A stretch of 64,000 bases of DNA, from assembly GCA_902729315.2 (NCBI GenBank), contig LR746268.1:7981501-8045500 (forward strand), read 5' to 3'. Each line of letters begins with the position of its first letter. The first letter of the stretch is position 1. The position numbers were made by a program, and so were the translations under genes. Positions 49,212-61,823 of this stretch are shown one piece after another. Source of the DNA: Spirodela intermedia. Taxonomy: Eukaryota; Streptophyta; Magnoliopsida; Alismatales; Araceae. Under the pieces are notes generated by a model. That model worked only from the letters and a program-made list of their open reading frames with translations. It was not told the DNA's origin and did not search any database.

Positions 49212-52200
49212 ATCTCTATCTCTGTCTACAGCGTCCTTTCTCTCTCCCTATGCCCTCTGATCACCTCCAATGAAAAGGACGAATATAAAGAGTGGGGATA
49301 AAAAAAGGGCCGGGAAAAAAGGCTGCCTTTCTTTCGATTCCATTATCCGAAACCCCACACGAACTCACACCCACGAACGCCGCCCCCGCCGCCCCCTTAC
49401 CCTTCTTCGTCGATTTCTTAAAAAAAGGACTTCTTTGCTGCCACACCCTAACGGAGGGACCAGCCTAATCTTATCCTACACCAACGGAGGACGAGCTTAA
49501 CGAAAAACTCCACGGGGATTTGACTCTTCGCCTATGACTGGACGGACATGTAGTGAACACAATATATTATAACAGGAGGGAGTCTAGCAGGAGGAACATA
49601 CAACTATGTCCTGTCGAGATCGAGAGAGAGAGAGAGAGAGAGAGAGAGTCTGCGCTAAACGGGAGAGACTATGATGGGGGTGTCAGACGGAACAAACTCG
49701 GATGAGGAACGAGGAGACGTCGACTTCCGAAGCCCATATAATTTAGGTTATTTGCAGGGGAGAGATGGTTTTATAAAAATGGGTAGTCAAGCCATATAAT
49801 AAGAGGAAGGGGAAGCTCTCGTTCCCCTCCTTCCGTTTCCTTCCCGTAACGTCAAGCCAATGCATAAGGACGCCCATACGAGGCCGCCGGCTCTCGTTGT
49901 CTTTACTCTCCGTTCTTTATTCATCGCCCGTCATTTATTTTATCTCTCGGCAGTCTTCGCTTACTGCAACGTCCTGCTGTCTTTTGGATGTCGTCGTTGG
50001 ATCCTGGAAACCGAAGCCTAAGCAATTGAAAGTTAAGGCAGGTTACCAACCACTCCCTGTTCCGCCTGCTCCGCTAGAGAGAGAGAGAGAGAGGTTAAGA
50101 AAATGCGTCGAAGACTGGCAAGGTGAGGAGGGGGTTTCTGCATTTACTTCTCTTCAGATTTCCCACTTGTTCAGAGGTGTTGTGTCCTCGTGACAGCCTG
50201 AAACATTCCGTGGTTCTGTTGTTGCCTCTTTGGCTACTGAGGACGAAAGAATGGCTGTCACTGGGATTCCGTTCCCCACCAGAAAAGAGCAGACCCAGAA
50301 TTCACGTCTGAATTTGTTCTTTCTTAAGCCTTTTAGAGAGGGAGATAGAGAGAGAGAGTCCAATGCTCATTATAAGAATATGATCCGTGCCGGGCGATCC
50401 CATCAAATGGTGCCGAAAGGATCACCAACCCCGTCCCACGGCCGAAACCCAGTCTATATGTCCCTGGGCGTTCTTGTCGGTGCAGGCGCTTCTACTCCTC
50501 CAAGTATCGTGGCCATTAAGGCCTGTCCAGGGATTTCACCCGTAAGAGAGGGAGGGCACCCCGCAAACGCGCCGCCACGCCCGCCTCCGCATCCTGGCGG
50601 CCGTTGGTGGGACTCCCTCAGGCCATCGTACTTTCCAAGCCCCCCCCCCCCCCTGCGATGTGCAGTTCGTCCTTCCCATCTCCCTCTGTGTGTTTCATTT
50701 TCAACGCTGTCGCAAGGAGGAAAACGTGGACCTCGACTCTCCGGGGCATGATGCTAACAGCTTACACGGCTGTGCTTCTGCAAGTCCGAGGAGAGAAATA
50801 AAAGCATACGTGAGTCGTTCATCAATCTCGATCTTTGTGCACGTCCAATAAAATAGGGGAGGAAAGTACAAGACGGCGTATCACTGATGGATGATCCTGG
50901 CAGTGGCGAAGTGACTCAATCAGGGAGCAGCGGATAGATAGATAGATATACAGATAGGTATAGAGAGAGAGAGAGCTTAATATAGACTGCCTAACAGGGC
51001 CATGTCTTCAGATACATCAACTTCCTGATGATCATTGGGCACGTAGACTGCGAACACATGCGGCGCTTTCCATTTGCCACGCCATGCAGCTTGAGATTGA
51101 TGCGTGGTAGTCTGACTATTTGTCCCCAATTTAGTGGATGTGGAACCTTTTCTTAGATCTGGGCACGTGGATGTTTCCTGACGGTTCGCAAAAGGAACCC
51201 TTGATTTGCCTCTCCAGGCCTACCGTTCCCTGGTGTTTTATTAATGCTCATCTTCATATTTTAATCAGGCTGATGACCGGATGGTTATTATCTTCACCCA
51301 CTCCTAGCCCACTGTTCAGGGAGTTGACTATTCCTCGGAGCCCCTCTGGCATCAAGCCACCGCAAAACACTCCCGATAAGCATCGAAATAAGAGCACACT
51401 TGAATGATAATAATAGTAAGTCAGCTGTAGCCGAAAATAATATAATGCAATACTCCTAGACCTTTGAATGACTAAGCAGCGATTATGCTGCGCCACTGGA
51501 TAACAAGACTACCTATCTAATGTTCTCCAACCGTTCCTTTTATGATTGGAAGAAGGAAGGCATTGCCGGGGCCCATGGTCGTGAAATATTGCGGATAATA
51601 ATAACTAGTAGTTGGACGGCAGCGCGAATGGACCTAGAAGGCTTGAGGTGCAAGCGATCGACATCGACCGCTGATATGACCCCTCAAATGGGATTTTCGT
51701 GGACCAAGCCGCCGTTGGATGACCTCAACAATAGCCACTTCGATGGCTCCCACCCCCAACAAGGACGACTGGTCCCTCCGCCAGCGATGCAGATGGGCGT
51801 CGGAAGGTTGGTGGTGCGAGACTATCACATGGGAGGTGGGGTTGGCAGGTAGTGCGGTGAAACGGGCATGGAGATTAAGAGGAAAATGCATTTATATTCC
51901 GTATGTAATGCATCCAATGGTAGTATCCAAGGTTGGGGTTAAGTCTTATCTAGATAAATGGGATTTCTTGAAAATTATAGTCGATGGCACTTGGAAGAGA
52001 TTCATTTAAGCAACGACCGCTGCGAGATCCCCCCCTCGGTCCCCTCCCTCGTAGAGAATGCGAACGGGGGGAGAGCTACCCGGGATTTCAGCTTCAATAA
52101 TGTTTTCAAACACATCGAGGGATGAGGACGGGCGGAGGGGTATGCGGTCCTCTTGTGGGTACCATGCTTCAAAAGGATGCCGCCACCCGTTCGACGAATT

Positions 52201-52814
52201 GTCAGTGACGACGAGAAGACGGAGGATGAGATCAAAAAATAAGCAACAACTTCGCTTGGCCTCAGTGCACACGTCCACTCCTCATTCGGCGCGTTTATGA
52301 AGTTTGCTGATTCAACGCGCATTGATGAGGGTGGGGATCCTCTTCTCCATGCCAGCTAATCAACGTAAGGGCTGTCTCGGGATCGAATGAATCGGGAATG
52401 GAGCTCGCCAATAGTAGACGCTGGCGTTTTGGGGATTAGGAGGAGGTCATCGCCTCCAAATTGCCCTTTGATGGAGATTAAGAGGTGCACTCTATGGCAG
52501 ATGACGGGCCCCATCACTTGATTTGCGAGGAAATGGGGGTGCACTTCTACGTCTCTACTATCTGACCACATGCTCCTGGCTTTCCTTCTCTGCCACAAAT
52601 TCGTCTCCGGACGCAATCCCTCCTGGATATTCATCGTCTACTCCACCTCTCCCTGTTGAGAGTCAACAGCCACAATAAAATAAATCCCCCGCCCGAGCAT
52701 TACTGTTTGCCCCCTTGTGCTCTTATCCCCCCTCCTACCCATCATCTGCCTCCCACCCTCCCATTCTCTCTCGCCCATTTTATCTCTTCCCATCTCCCTC
52801 TCCTCTTTTTGTCG

Positions 52815-52854
<40 letters not shown>

Positions 52855-53500
52855 CTCGTAGCCTTCTCGAGGTCGGTGGAATTGACAAATACTAGTATAA
52901 TGAAAACTGAAAAATAACTTGTTGGCTACAGTGGGTCTTCTGCTGAACCGACATTACTAGAGCTTAATATGAGGAAACAGTCGATCTTCGCCCTGAAACT
53001 GTGACGAATGGATGTGGCCAAGAGAAAACTAACACTTAAGTTACACGATGTAACGTTTGGTTTAATTAAAGGCCTTTTGGACTAATAAACAAGGCGAAGT
53101 TTATATGATGTTACGCAATAAATGTAGTAACCAAGCATTTATTCAGTCAAAACAATCAAGAGCAGAGATAGAAAGAACATTATAAACATATATTAATCTG
53201 AAGAGAGAAAAACAACATATAAGTTCACGGTTGGGCGGCTAAACTAGATGAATAGACATGTTTTAAATTATTATACGATTCAAAATTGAATTGGCAAAAC
53301 TCGTTCGATATTTTTCGATCAGTTGGGGTGAGAATATTTTATTAGTATCATTAAGCGAGGATAGCTTATTCACGTAAAGATTTAGGCATCATTCTTTTAA
53401 AGAGGCGAAGGAGAACGGGTCGATATGACAAATCGTACCAAAGCCAATCGTCTTAAAATATATTAAAAAAAGGTCTACAATAAAATAAGATCCGTATCTT
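48446..53500. other. BLH upstream region and unclassified intergenic DNA
   Basis: The first kilobase is probably BLH leader, leader intron and promoter: it contains a (CT)n tract at 49179-49205 and a TATA-like sequence near 49281-49290 (minus strand). Beyond that no gene is recognised. (GA)n lies at 49622-49648, a 12-13-base C run near 50641, and (TC)n at 52817-52852. Minus-strand frames at 52006-52278 and 52356-52634 have protein-like composition (e.g. VFENIIEAEIPGSSPPVRIL) but no recognised family and no joined reading frame. Confidence 0.4.
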
Positions 53501-54041
53501 CCATCTTGATTGTCCCAAGATTTGGTAGATGACGATGACGTTAGTGGCTACCCCCATTTTCCGCTAAGCACAGCTTGCACCGCCGTCGCAGCCCCCGCTC
53601 CATGGGGCCTTGGATTGCACCGACAGCAGCTTCTGCTTGTCTTCAACCCCGCGTGGCCACCTCCGGCGTTGAAAGCCGACAAAAGCTATACGTTGCGGAT
53701 CCCCATTGGACCGGTGGTGGGGATTCTTCGACGTCACTTGGGGCCCAATCGGGAGCTCCTCTTCGCCGTTCTTTATCTCCTTGTCGGCTTGCGGACCTGT
53801 CGGAGAGTTTCCAAGTCTTACTACAGACATGTAACCCTTCCCCCGCCTGCCATCATGAGGCTCAAACAGATGGAAGGCCACCTCTATTACTCCTCCCCGT
53901 CGCTCTGAACGGCCAGGAGCTCTGCTGACTCTCCGGCAAGGCACTGTACTTGAGGAGAAGGGGGCGCGGCGGCGGCGGCAATGAGTTAATGAGGAGTCCC
54001 GTCAGGATAAGTAGCACGTGATCGAGGAAGAGAAAGTATCG
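53501..54041. other. Intergenic, no supported gene
   Basis: Open frames overlap on both strands (53510-53908 +, 53564-53944 -), with proline- and arginine-rich content and no family resemblance, so neither is called. Part may be 3' UTR of the small minus-strand ORF that follows. Confidence 0.35.
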
Positions 54042-54257
54042 TCAGAGAAAGATAGCTGTGTTCCCTGCACAGTCGTCCGCCCACCACTCCTTTTCAAGGC
54101 GAATGGGAGCAGAAGAGGAGGATGCGGGGGTGTAGTAGAAGCGGATGGTGCCGAAGGTAGCTTTTGCGCTGACAGCCATGTACTCTTTCTTTGGCCGGAA
54201 ACGTCCAAAGCCCTCTACGTAAACCCCCGTCTGGTTAGAGGAAGAAGATGATGACAT
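54042..54257 (-). CDS. Possible small protein of 71 residues, function unknown
   Basis: ATG at 54257 to TGA at 54042. The product begins with a serine run, then VYVEGFGRFRPKKEYMAVSA, TFGTIRFYYTP, a second serine run, and a tryptophan/acidic end (LEKEWWADDCAG). The codons look like those of the genuine genes here (C/G-favoured third positions), and the leader carries a CT tract as other genes in the window do. No signal peptide or membrane segment is evident. I do not recognise the family. It could be a single-exon small gene, or a conserved fragment of a larger one. Confidence 0.4.
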   Translation of the reverse strand: MSSSSSSNQTGVYVEGFGRFRPKKEYMAVSAKATFGTIRFYYTPASSSSAPIRLEKEWWADDCAGNTAIFL

Positions 54258-54266
54258 AGTGGTGTC

Positions 54267-54271
<5 letters not shown>

Positions 54272-54302
<31 letters not shown>
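54272..54302. repeat. (GA)n microsatellite in the leader of the small ORF
   Basis: Pure GA tract (CT on the minus strand) beginning 15 bp upstream of the start codon at 54257. Confidence 0.9.
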
Positions 54303-54309
<7 letters not shown>

Positions 54310-57300
54310 CTTACGTGGACGTATACTCGGTATGCTCCGCGCCACGTCGCCCGGCCCACCGGGCACTCCCCGCCATAAGGGTAAGAGAGGAAGAAAATTA
54401 ATACAGAAAGTGGGAAATAAAAGATGATCTGCGTGGTGCCCACACCCCACCTCTTTTTTCTAAGGGGGAGGGTTCTGGAGTGAATCCCACGTGAACCTTG
54501 CCGTAAAGCTATTGGCGACTGGTGGATGTTACTTGTTGGACTTTTCCGTGTGAGTGGGTCCCGGCGGAAGAGTGGATTCGTCGGTTGACTACGTGTCATG
54601 ACGAGATACGCTGTCTTGATGATATGTCCCATCTTCGCCTGTCTCATTGCACCCACTTGGGGAGCCTTTCTCCTAAAGGTCAACCCACCGGCCAATGAAA
54701 CGAGAGGGCATTCCTGATCCCCCGGCCCCGCCAGGCAGCCTTGTCGCTGTCCCATTCCACTGCCCGAACTGCCCTCGCTGACCCGGTTGCGGAAGCTACT
54801 TCTCGAGTTATTTCCGTTGGTTTTGGTTATAACCACGGAAATATATCACCGGGGGGAGGGATAGAGGAAAGACCAACTTTAGATTCTAGAGCTGTCTCGC
54901 GGAACACCAGATTTGTTCAGGGCCGCCGGACGACAAGCGAGACTGTTGGCAAAGGGGTTCGTGGTCATGCAAGGCAACGGCGTCTCGTTGATGCATGCAT
55001 TAGAAAACGTTGATTATGATGATCAGGACGTCCTGGTCTCCTAAAATGTGCGGATGTTACGGGATTATGAGACGAACCCATCAGATGAAAGGGGCCAATA
55101 AGATAAGGGAAGATTGGAAAGGGTAGGGTGATGGCAGGGTTTGGAGCACTTTCCCTTCCCCGGCGTCCAATATAGACGTTTATTGTGGACATTCACGTGT
55201 GGTGGAGTGATGTTCATCATGGCGAAGGCTTTAATATCAATGGGGGAGCTTTCGAAAGGCGAAGTGGCTGTGGGTGGATGCGTGACAAATCCCAGCATCA
55301 ATATTTCCTAAACTGAGGGGGAAAGGGAGAGAGGTGCCGACTGTGACAAGGTCTCTAATCTAATGTTCACTTTGGATTTGTATGTCTTTGTTTATTCTAA
55401 TGAGACACGATTCGTTAATGCATGCTTTAGGGAGCAAATTGCTCAACAGTACCCTCTTCTCCTACGTGCTCCCCCCCCCTCGGGTGCCTTTCTCCACTTT
55501 TGCATGCATGCTGTAGCGAATTGAAAAAGTACCGTTGTCTCCTACCTGTACCTCTCTCTCTCCCCCACCCCAAAATCCTGGATAGTAAGGTGAACGCGAA
55601 AGTGACCTCTCCGCAGAGGCACAACCTCAGCTCGAACACCAAGAGTTTCATCCGGTCTTCGTCCCACGAAGAATGATGACGCCGTGAGGTTATTCATCTG
55701 CCAGAAGCCGTCCCAGTGGGGGACCGGGATCAGGGCCTCATCTGGAGACCAGGAGACACGGGAAATGCCGTTGCGCTTGGGCTGGGATCCTTCTTCGTAT
55801 TGCTCTTATACGATGGCGACAGGGACGATCTTCTTCGTTAAAGGGATTCATTGAGGGAAGGGCCCCGCTCAAGGCAGTCGATGTAATTTTACTGAGTACT
55901 ATGTGACGAGAAATTTGCATCACTCTCACGCCCTTATCTTCCATGTCCTTGTCACTGGATGCGTCATTTTATTCATGGAAAAGAAGGCTACTGACAAAAG
56001 GAATAGGACGCCGCCCTCGCGGAGAAAAACAGTTCACACTTGCCCAAGGGATATGAATTGACCTCCTCTCGAACACTTGTCCGGATACGTATCTCGGTCC
56101 CGTCTTCGCGGCTCTGACGAGTATCAAATCGGAAGACTATTCCTGTGTTTTGTTCACCATCGGGCATTATCAATTCCCGGGACGACTGGTGTCCGGTTTG
56201 CCTGGCGTGCAAAGTGGGTGGTAGACCCCCCTCGTCTAATCTCCAAAAGGAGTCAGATAAGACAGGCCCTGTCACAAAAAAGAAATCCTGTTTCGTCACC
56301 GAGGCAGAGACTTTAAATACTGTAGCCGCACGGTCACTCATGTTCTGGGAGGGCTCAGCCTCATCTGTTGTTCCTCTCGTCGTCGGCACCAAAACTCACT
56401 ACGTTGCATATCATCGACAAAGATGTAGCAGTCAATTTTCTTCCCAACTGGTGCAATCATGTTCTTCGGTCATCCCTCTGTGATAAGAATTTCGTTCCAC
56501 GTCTCTATTGTTTTTCCGATGCAAGACAGATCGATAGACTGTTGCTCAGCAAGCACAGAAAAGAGATCGTACTACCTGAATTAGAGCGTTCTCCCCTGCA
56601 CGTGTCCTCCCTATCATCACACGGCACTTTCAGCCTCGCCGAAGCTCCCGTCGAAAGTCTGAGTCAAGCAGACTCTTACCCTTTCTCTATGAGGTCATCT
56701 TTCTTGACGTCTGGCTCCAGTGAAATCACCATTCCTCACTGAAGCACACAAGGAGGACGTCTACTTCCCCTTTCGACTTCGATCAGCAACCGGTCGTGTA
56801 CATCAGCGGCGACTACGAATAAGAGAGCATTGACCAGACCAATTCTTAGATTCATGATATTATTCTAATGCCGTGCAAGTGTACTAGCTTCGAGATTCGC
56901 TCATAGTTCTCGTTTAGGCAGTAAATTTAGTAGTAAAAAGGATTGAGAGACGGATGGCTACCGTTTCCCGATCAAGTTATATGATGTCATGTGATCAAGC
57001 CGTAAATTTTTCCAATGGGGAGGAATGATGGTGGGGAATAACCCAACCTTGTGATATGATGCAGATCAAGCAGCAAGTTTTCCGAAGGGGAGGGATGCTT
57101 ACGGGGAATTAGGGTCTCCTTCACGTTCCTTCCTTCCCAGGGCTTTGTTGCCTGGCGGCTACTTTGCTGAGATTGTGATGTGCTGTTTCGGTGGGGAGAA
57201 TTGGATGTCCACTTGTCAGACATTAAATTGCAATGATTCATTAAAAGCCAACAGTGCAGGCCCACGCCAATGCGGCTACACAAGGAAGGAGGCTTCGACA

Positions 57301-59161
57301 AGATGTACGCGTAAGCCAGCCCATCAGAACGAAGGAAGCCCATACTTCAACGAGGATGGGACCATTGGGAACACTGCCCTACTGTCACCACCAAGTGAAT
57401 GACGACAACAGACAAAGAACTGGGACCATCTCTCTCTCTCTCTCCATGAACGCTTTCCAGCTGTTGTTGGAGGCATCTCAGTGGCGATTGCATTCCAAAA
57501 ATTTCCCTGTGAATAACCGAGGGAGAGGGGAGGGGAATCCAGATAAGAGCACAACACATCCCTCTGTTGGGTTTTGCTGGAACGTGGTCGGAGGGGTTCA
57601 CTTGCATGAAAGTCTGTTCTTCTATTTTCTTGGCTCCTTGTCGCTGAAATCGCAGAAGCTCATTCTAGAGTGGTGCCCATTCTACTGTGATGCGACAGGC
57701 GATGTTAATGAACAATTCTGATGTTCAATGCGCGCGTATAATGTGTTTATTCTGTGGATTGAACTCATTTGATCGAAAACCGATTGAACATGGGCGATAT
57801 TCTACAGTTTGTACTTGACGTTTTTCAGTTTTTAATTCTAATAAAATACTTGAATTATCGAGAAACTCGTCATGTTCATTAATATTACCTGTGGATTTCC
57901 ACAAGCTGCCTAATTTATATCCATTTGTAAATGTCAGATTCATTTGACTTGCGAAAATATGTCCGAGTAAACTGTTGATGCTACAGTTGGACTCCAATAT
58001 CCTCAGAACCCTAACACAGACTGTTTACCCCGGTCTCTCTCTCTGTCTCTCTTCCCCGCATTCTCTTCTGTCGAAGGCACTCATCCCGTTTAATGAACAT
58101 GACCGTTGTTCCATGGTCGGTACTTAATGTACATAACGCAGCGTGGGAAGAAACTGATGAAACCATTGAGGCTTTAGATTCGCGTTGTCATCGTCAAGAT
58201 GATACTGTAGGCAATCGTCGAAAAACTCACGGTGGGACATCGCCGGAGACTCTGCCCGCCCGCCGGAGGATGGGTCTCCGGCTCAAATCATGGGAATGAT
58301 CACTCTCCCTTAAGGAGCACTGGTCTTTTCTGTGAAGACTGATACATAACTGGAGGTTATGTCAATGGGAAGCCGTTGAGTGAGGCAACGACGGGTTTTT
58401 AATATCAGCTGAGCGTTTATAACGGCTCATTATATGATTTGGGGAGTCTCGGTATTTAGAATTTCAAGCCGTAGATTAATCTTATTGTCTCCCATGTCGA
58501 TCCAACCACACTTGTCTCTGACCATAATATTCTCCGCGAAGAAATCCTCAATGGGCTGTTTTATTTGTCCCTATAATTTTGGACACCGTCTTTACTTAAA
58601 CCATGTGTTCGTAGGACACCCTATGCTTTCATGAATAGTTAGAATAACAGCATCCGTTTAATAAAATTGAATAGAAAATTATACCTTTTTGATCATGCAG
58701 TAAAATAGATAATTATTTTAGTGTATTTTTTAGAATTGTACACCGTGAAATAGTTTTCAGTTTTAAGAAGCCACCACTAGTGCATAATTTGGGCACAATC
58801 CTTCAAAATTTACAAACTAATCATAAGGCTTGCATTAAAAACTGGAATATTATCTCAGCATTGATCTATTTCATATATGTTATTCAAAAGGCAAAATAAT
58901 ACCCCTACGCACTAGTGAAAAATCTACATCTTTGGTATTCTATTTGTGGCTAGATGTGAGCTGAGTTTTCCATGGACTTGGTTGGCTGACATAGTTGATA
59001 ATTGGCCACGGTTGTCTCCACAGCCGGGTATGACTTGGCAACTCTGCAAAGTTTGAATAGCCCGACCAGCCAACATAGTTAGTTGTACATGAGCTGCAGG
59101 GACTAGGACTGGGCTTGACCAACTCACCCGAAGACTTCTTAAAGACGGTTCACATGGCGAA

Positions 59162-59163
<2 letters not shown>
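54303..59163. other. Intergenic, no recognisable gene
   Basis: Moderately GC-rich at first, then AT-rich from about 57.7 kb. It holds many short overlapping frames, none with a family resemblance and none that splice obviously. No transposon domain was identified. Confidence 0.45.

Positions 59164-59208
<45 letters not shown>
59164..59208. repeat. (CT)n microsatellite
   Basis: Pure CT tract of about 22 units, at the left edge of the second AT-rich block. Confidence 0.95.
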
Positions 59209-59211
<3 letters not shown>

Positions 59212-59929
59212 GTAGTTATGCTGGACAATCATCCTACACATTTGCAATTCCTGACTAATGATGCTAACTGCAACAACCTATGAATGTACAATAACACTAT
59301 AATACTCGAGGAATAATTCGTAACAATTAGTAACTTTTGATCTTCCTCATTAAAAAGTTATCACAAAGCCAATAAATTCATAACCTATGAATGTGAGAGA
59401 AGGCCCTAAATTTCTAGGACTGTAGTCTACAAAAATATTGTTGCATTTTTACTTCAACTTGAAAACCCTTGACATAATAAATATTTTCATGATTTTGACA
59501 TCCCTTTGACATGAATTAGTTAATTATAATTATAGTTCAAATGAATTTATATCCAAGTATTAACTAGGATATAGAAAATAAAAATTTTTGATAAAAGGGA
59601 AGGGGGGCTTATATGGATAGCTAGCATGGTGAATATTGAACATCACTACATGATGTCTTCTCTTGGAGACATCGATTCCAACAAACTTCCAACAGCCTTT
59701 GGACATTATTACATAATGTATTCTCTTGGGAACATCTCTTGTAGAACTTTCTTTGGGAGGCTCCCATTCAAATGTATTTGAACATAATAATTCAAAGAGA
59801 TGTGGTTTTTCAACCTTTTAGGGTTTAGTCTCTCAAATGTATATTCTTCTTTTTATGATTTTCTGTTATAAATTTGGTTGATATTTTTATTCATAATTAA
59901 ATGAGTTAATTGTAGATGCCTTTGGTTTT
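59209..59929. other. AT-rich repeat-like DNA
   Basis: No coding content. Two related stretches near 59646-59672 and 59708-59735 (CATGATGTCTTCTCTTGG and CATAATGTATTCTCTTGG) suggest a degenerate internal duplication. Confidence 0.4.
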
Positions 59930-60290
59930 TGACACACATAATAGAAAGATTATTTATGAATTATTCTTAAATGAGTTATTGTATAATTCATTGAATCATC
60001 ATGATTTCTTACATCACAAGTTGAATATTATTGGCAAATATTAAAATTATAGACATTGATGATGTTTTCTACGATCTTATGATTAATAAGGAATTCAAAG
60101 AGTCATGCCCTTGAGATATATTTTTATGTTGGAATAATGTAACATAATATTTTTGAGATATGAGTATAATAGCTGGTGTCAAACACATGTGACAAAATCT
60201 CATATATATTCTTGAAAAGTAAAGTTACCCACGAAATTAGAATGCAACACTTAGGCATTATGATGAAAGAAGTGTTAGCATAAAAATGTC
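59930..60290 (-). repeat. Dispersed repeat family A, inverted copy 4
   Basis: Reverse complement matches about 17790-18160. Shared blocks on + here are AGTCATGCCCTTGAGATATA, ACATGTGACAAAATCTCATA, GCAACACTTAGGCATTATG and TTCATTGAATCATCATGATT. The match reaches at least 360 bp with scattered changes. Confidence 0.75.
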
Positions 60291-61733
60291 TGAAAAATCA
60301 AAGACACATAATGATATATATGATGTTCAAACTCAGTAAGCAAGCTATGCAAAAGTAAGAAAAATTATGGCCAAAAAATTCATACCAAAGTATGGGTAGA
60401 ATTTGAAATCAAGAGTATTATAAAAATAATATAGAAATATAATCAAATAATTAGAGAAAGACTGCCTGATTAGTGACTGAAACTGGATTCAATCTCAATA
60501 CTTACATGATGCTTGAGTTGAACCATTTGCATAAAGTAAAAAAAAAAGTGAATAAGTCTTTGCAATGTAACCTAGGTAACATGTTAGAGTCTTACTTAGA
60601 GATAATGATAAAGGAAAGTGATTAATTTCAACATAGTCTCAAAAGTAATTTTATATGTTGGAGTGTCATGAATATTTAGAAACAATATTTAGTCTCAAAA
60701 CTTATATGTTTCGAAGTAGAGAATGACTTAAAGTTAGTCTTGTACACCCTAGATGATAACATATTATCAAAATTCAGAGATAAAATGACAAGCTCAACAA
60801 TATAATCTTAGCTCAATCTTGAAGATAAATATGTTTCTTGATCAATTAGAAATCTCTAGATGCAATATCAAGGACAAAATACTTAAGAATTGAAAGATTT
60901 AAGCTGAAGTATGACTGAAGGTTAAGAACACGGATTTTAGAGGATAACTTGTTATTAGAAGAAGTGGAGTAAAGATAAATCAAACATTCTCTTCTGAATA
61001 ATATTTTAATAGAGAAGTTTTTTGTCAATCAATTAAGAATCTTTAGATAAAATATTGTAAACAACAATCATCAAAGTAAAAGCTTGGAAGTGTAAAACAG
61101 TTTAAAGTCATTAGAGCGCACATGGAGCAATGTAAAGTTTTATAAATTAATATGACCATTTTTCAGATGCTTAAATGACAAAGATATAGTTGAACATAAG
61201 AAGTATAAGTTGAAGACAAACTAAGGTTAACTTTGAATGAATAAATTTTCATACACATCATTCAATCAAGTTTGAGAAGAAGATCCTATTCAATCCTCTC
61301 AAGTAAAATGATCATGTATCTCAAATAAAAATTTAAAGTTTTATTTTACTCAATCATCTGTAGCAACTTACAAATCATTCAATTGCATTGAATATTGTCT
61401 CTCTCCATTAGGCTCTAAGGTAACCTAAGTTGTGAGTGGAGAGGATGTAAAGTTAAAAAAAAGATGTTGAGAGCCAAAATTAGTCTATATAGGGTGTTGT
61501 TTTCTGAGAAGTATATCTTGAATTAGGCATATGGTGTTGAGTTGATACTTACTAGTGAAGGGTGAGATCTTTATGCAGATCAAATAATGATATTTGGAAG
61601 AGTTAAACTCATAAAGTTAGTTTGATTTATGATAGAAAATAGTAAAAATCCTCTAGATAGATATTCTTGTACCAGACATAGCATAAGGAAGAGTGAATCA
61701 ATATAAAAATTTGTGTATATCATTATTATGAGT

Positions 61734-61738
<5 letters not shown>
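60291..61738. other. AT-rich DNA, unclassified
   Basis: No recognisable gene. Recurring phrases such as CTCAAAACTTATATG/CTCAAAAGTAATTTTATATG and two ATCAATTA-GAAATCT/AAGAATCT blocks (near 60840 and 61027) hint at old internal duplications. Confidence 0.35.

Positions 61739-61820
<82 letters not shown>
61739..61820. repeat. (AG)n microsatellite, longest in the window
   Basis: Pure AG tract of 41 units inside AT-rich repeat DNA. Confidence 0.97.

Positions 61821-61823
<3 letters not shown>

Noticed and set aside
54303-54836. N-terminal extension of the 71-residue ORF (open frame back to 54836).
   Set aside because: The extension passes through the CT tract and has no gene-like features; the ATG at 54257 is the simplest start.
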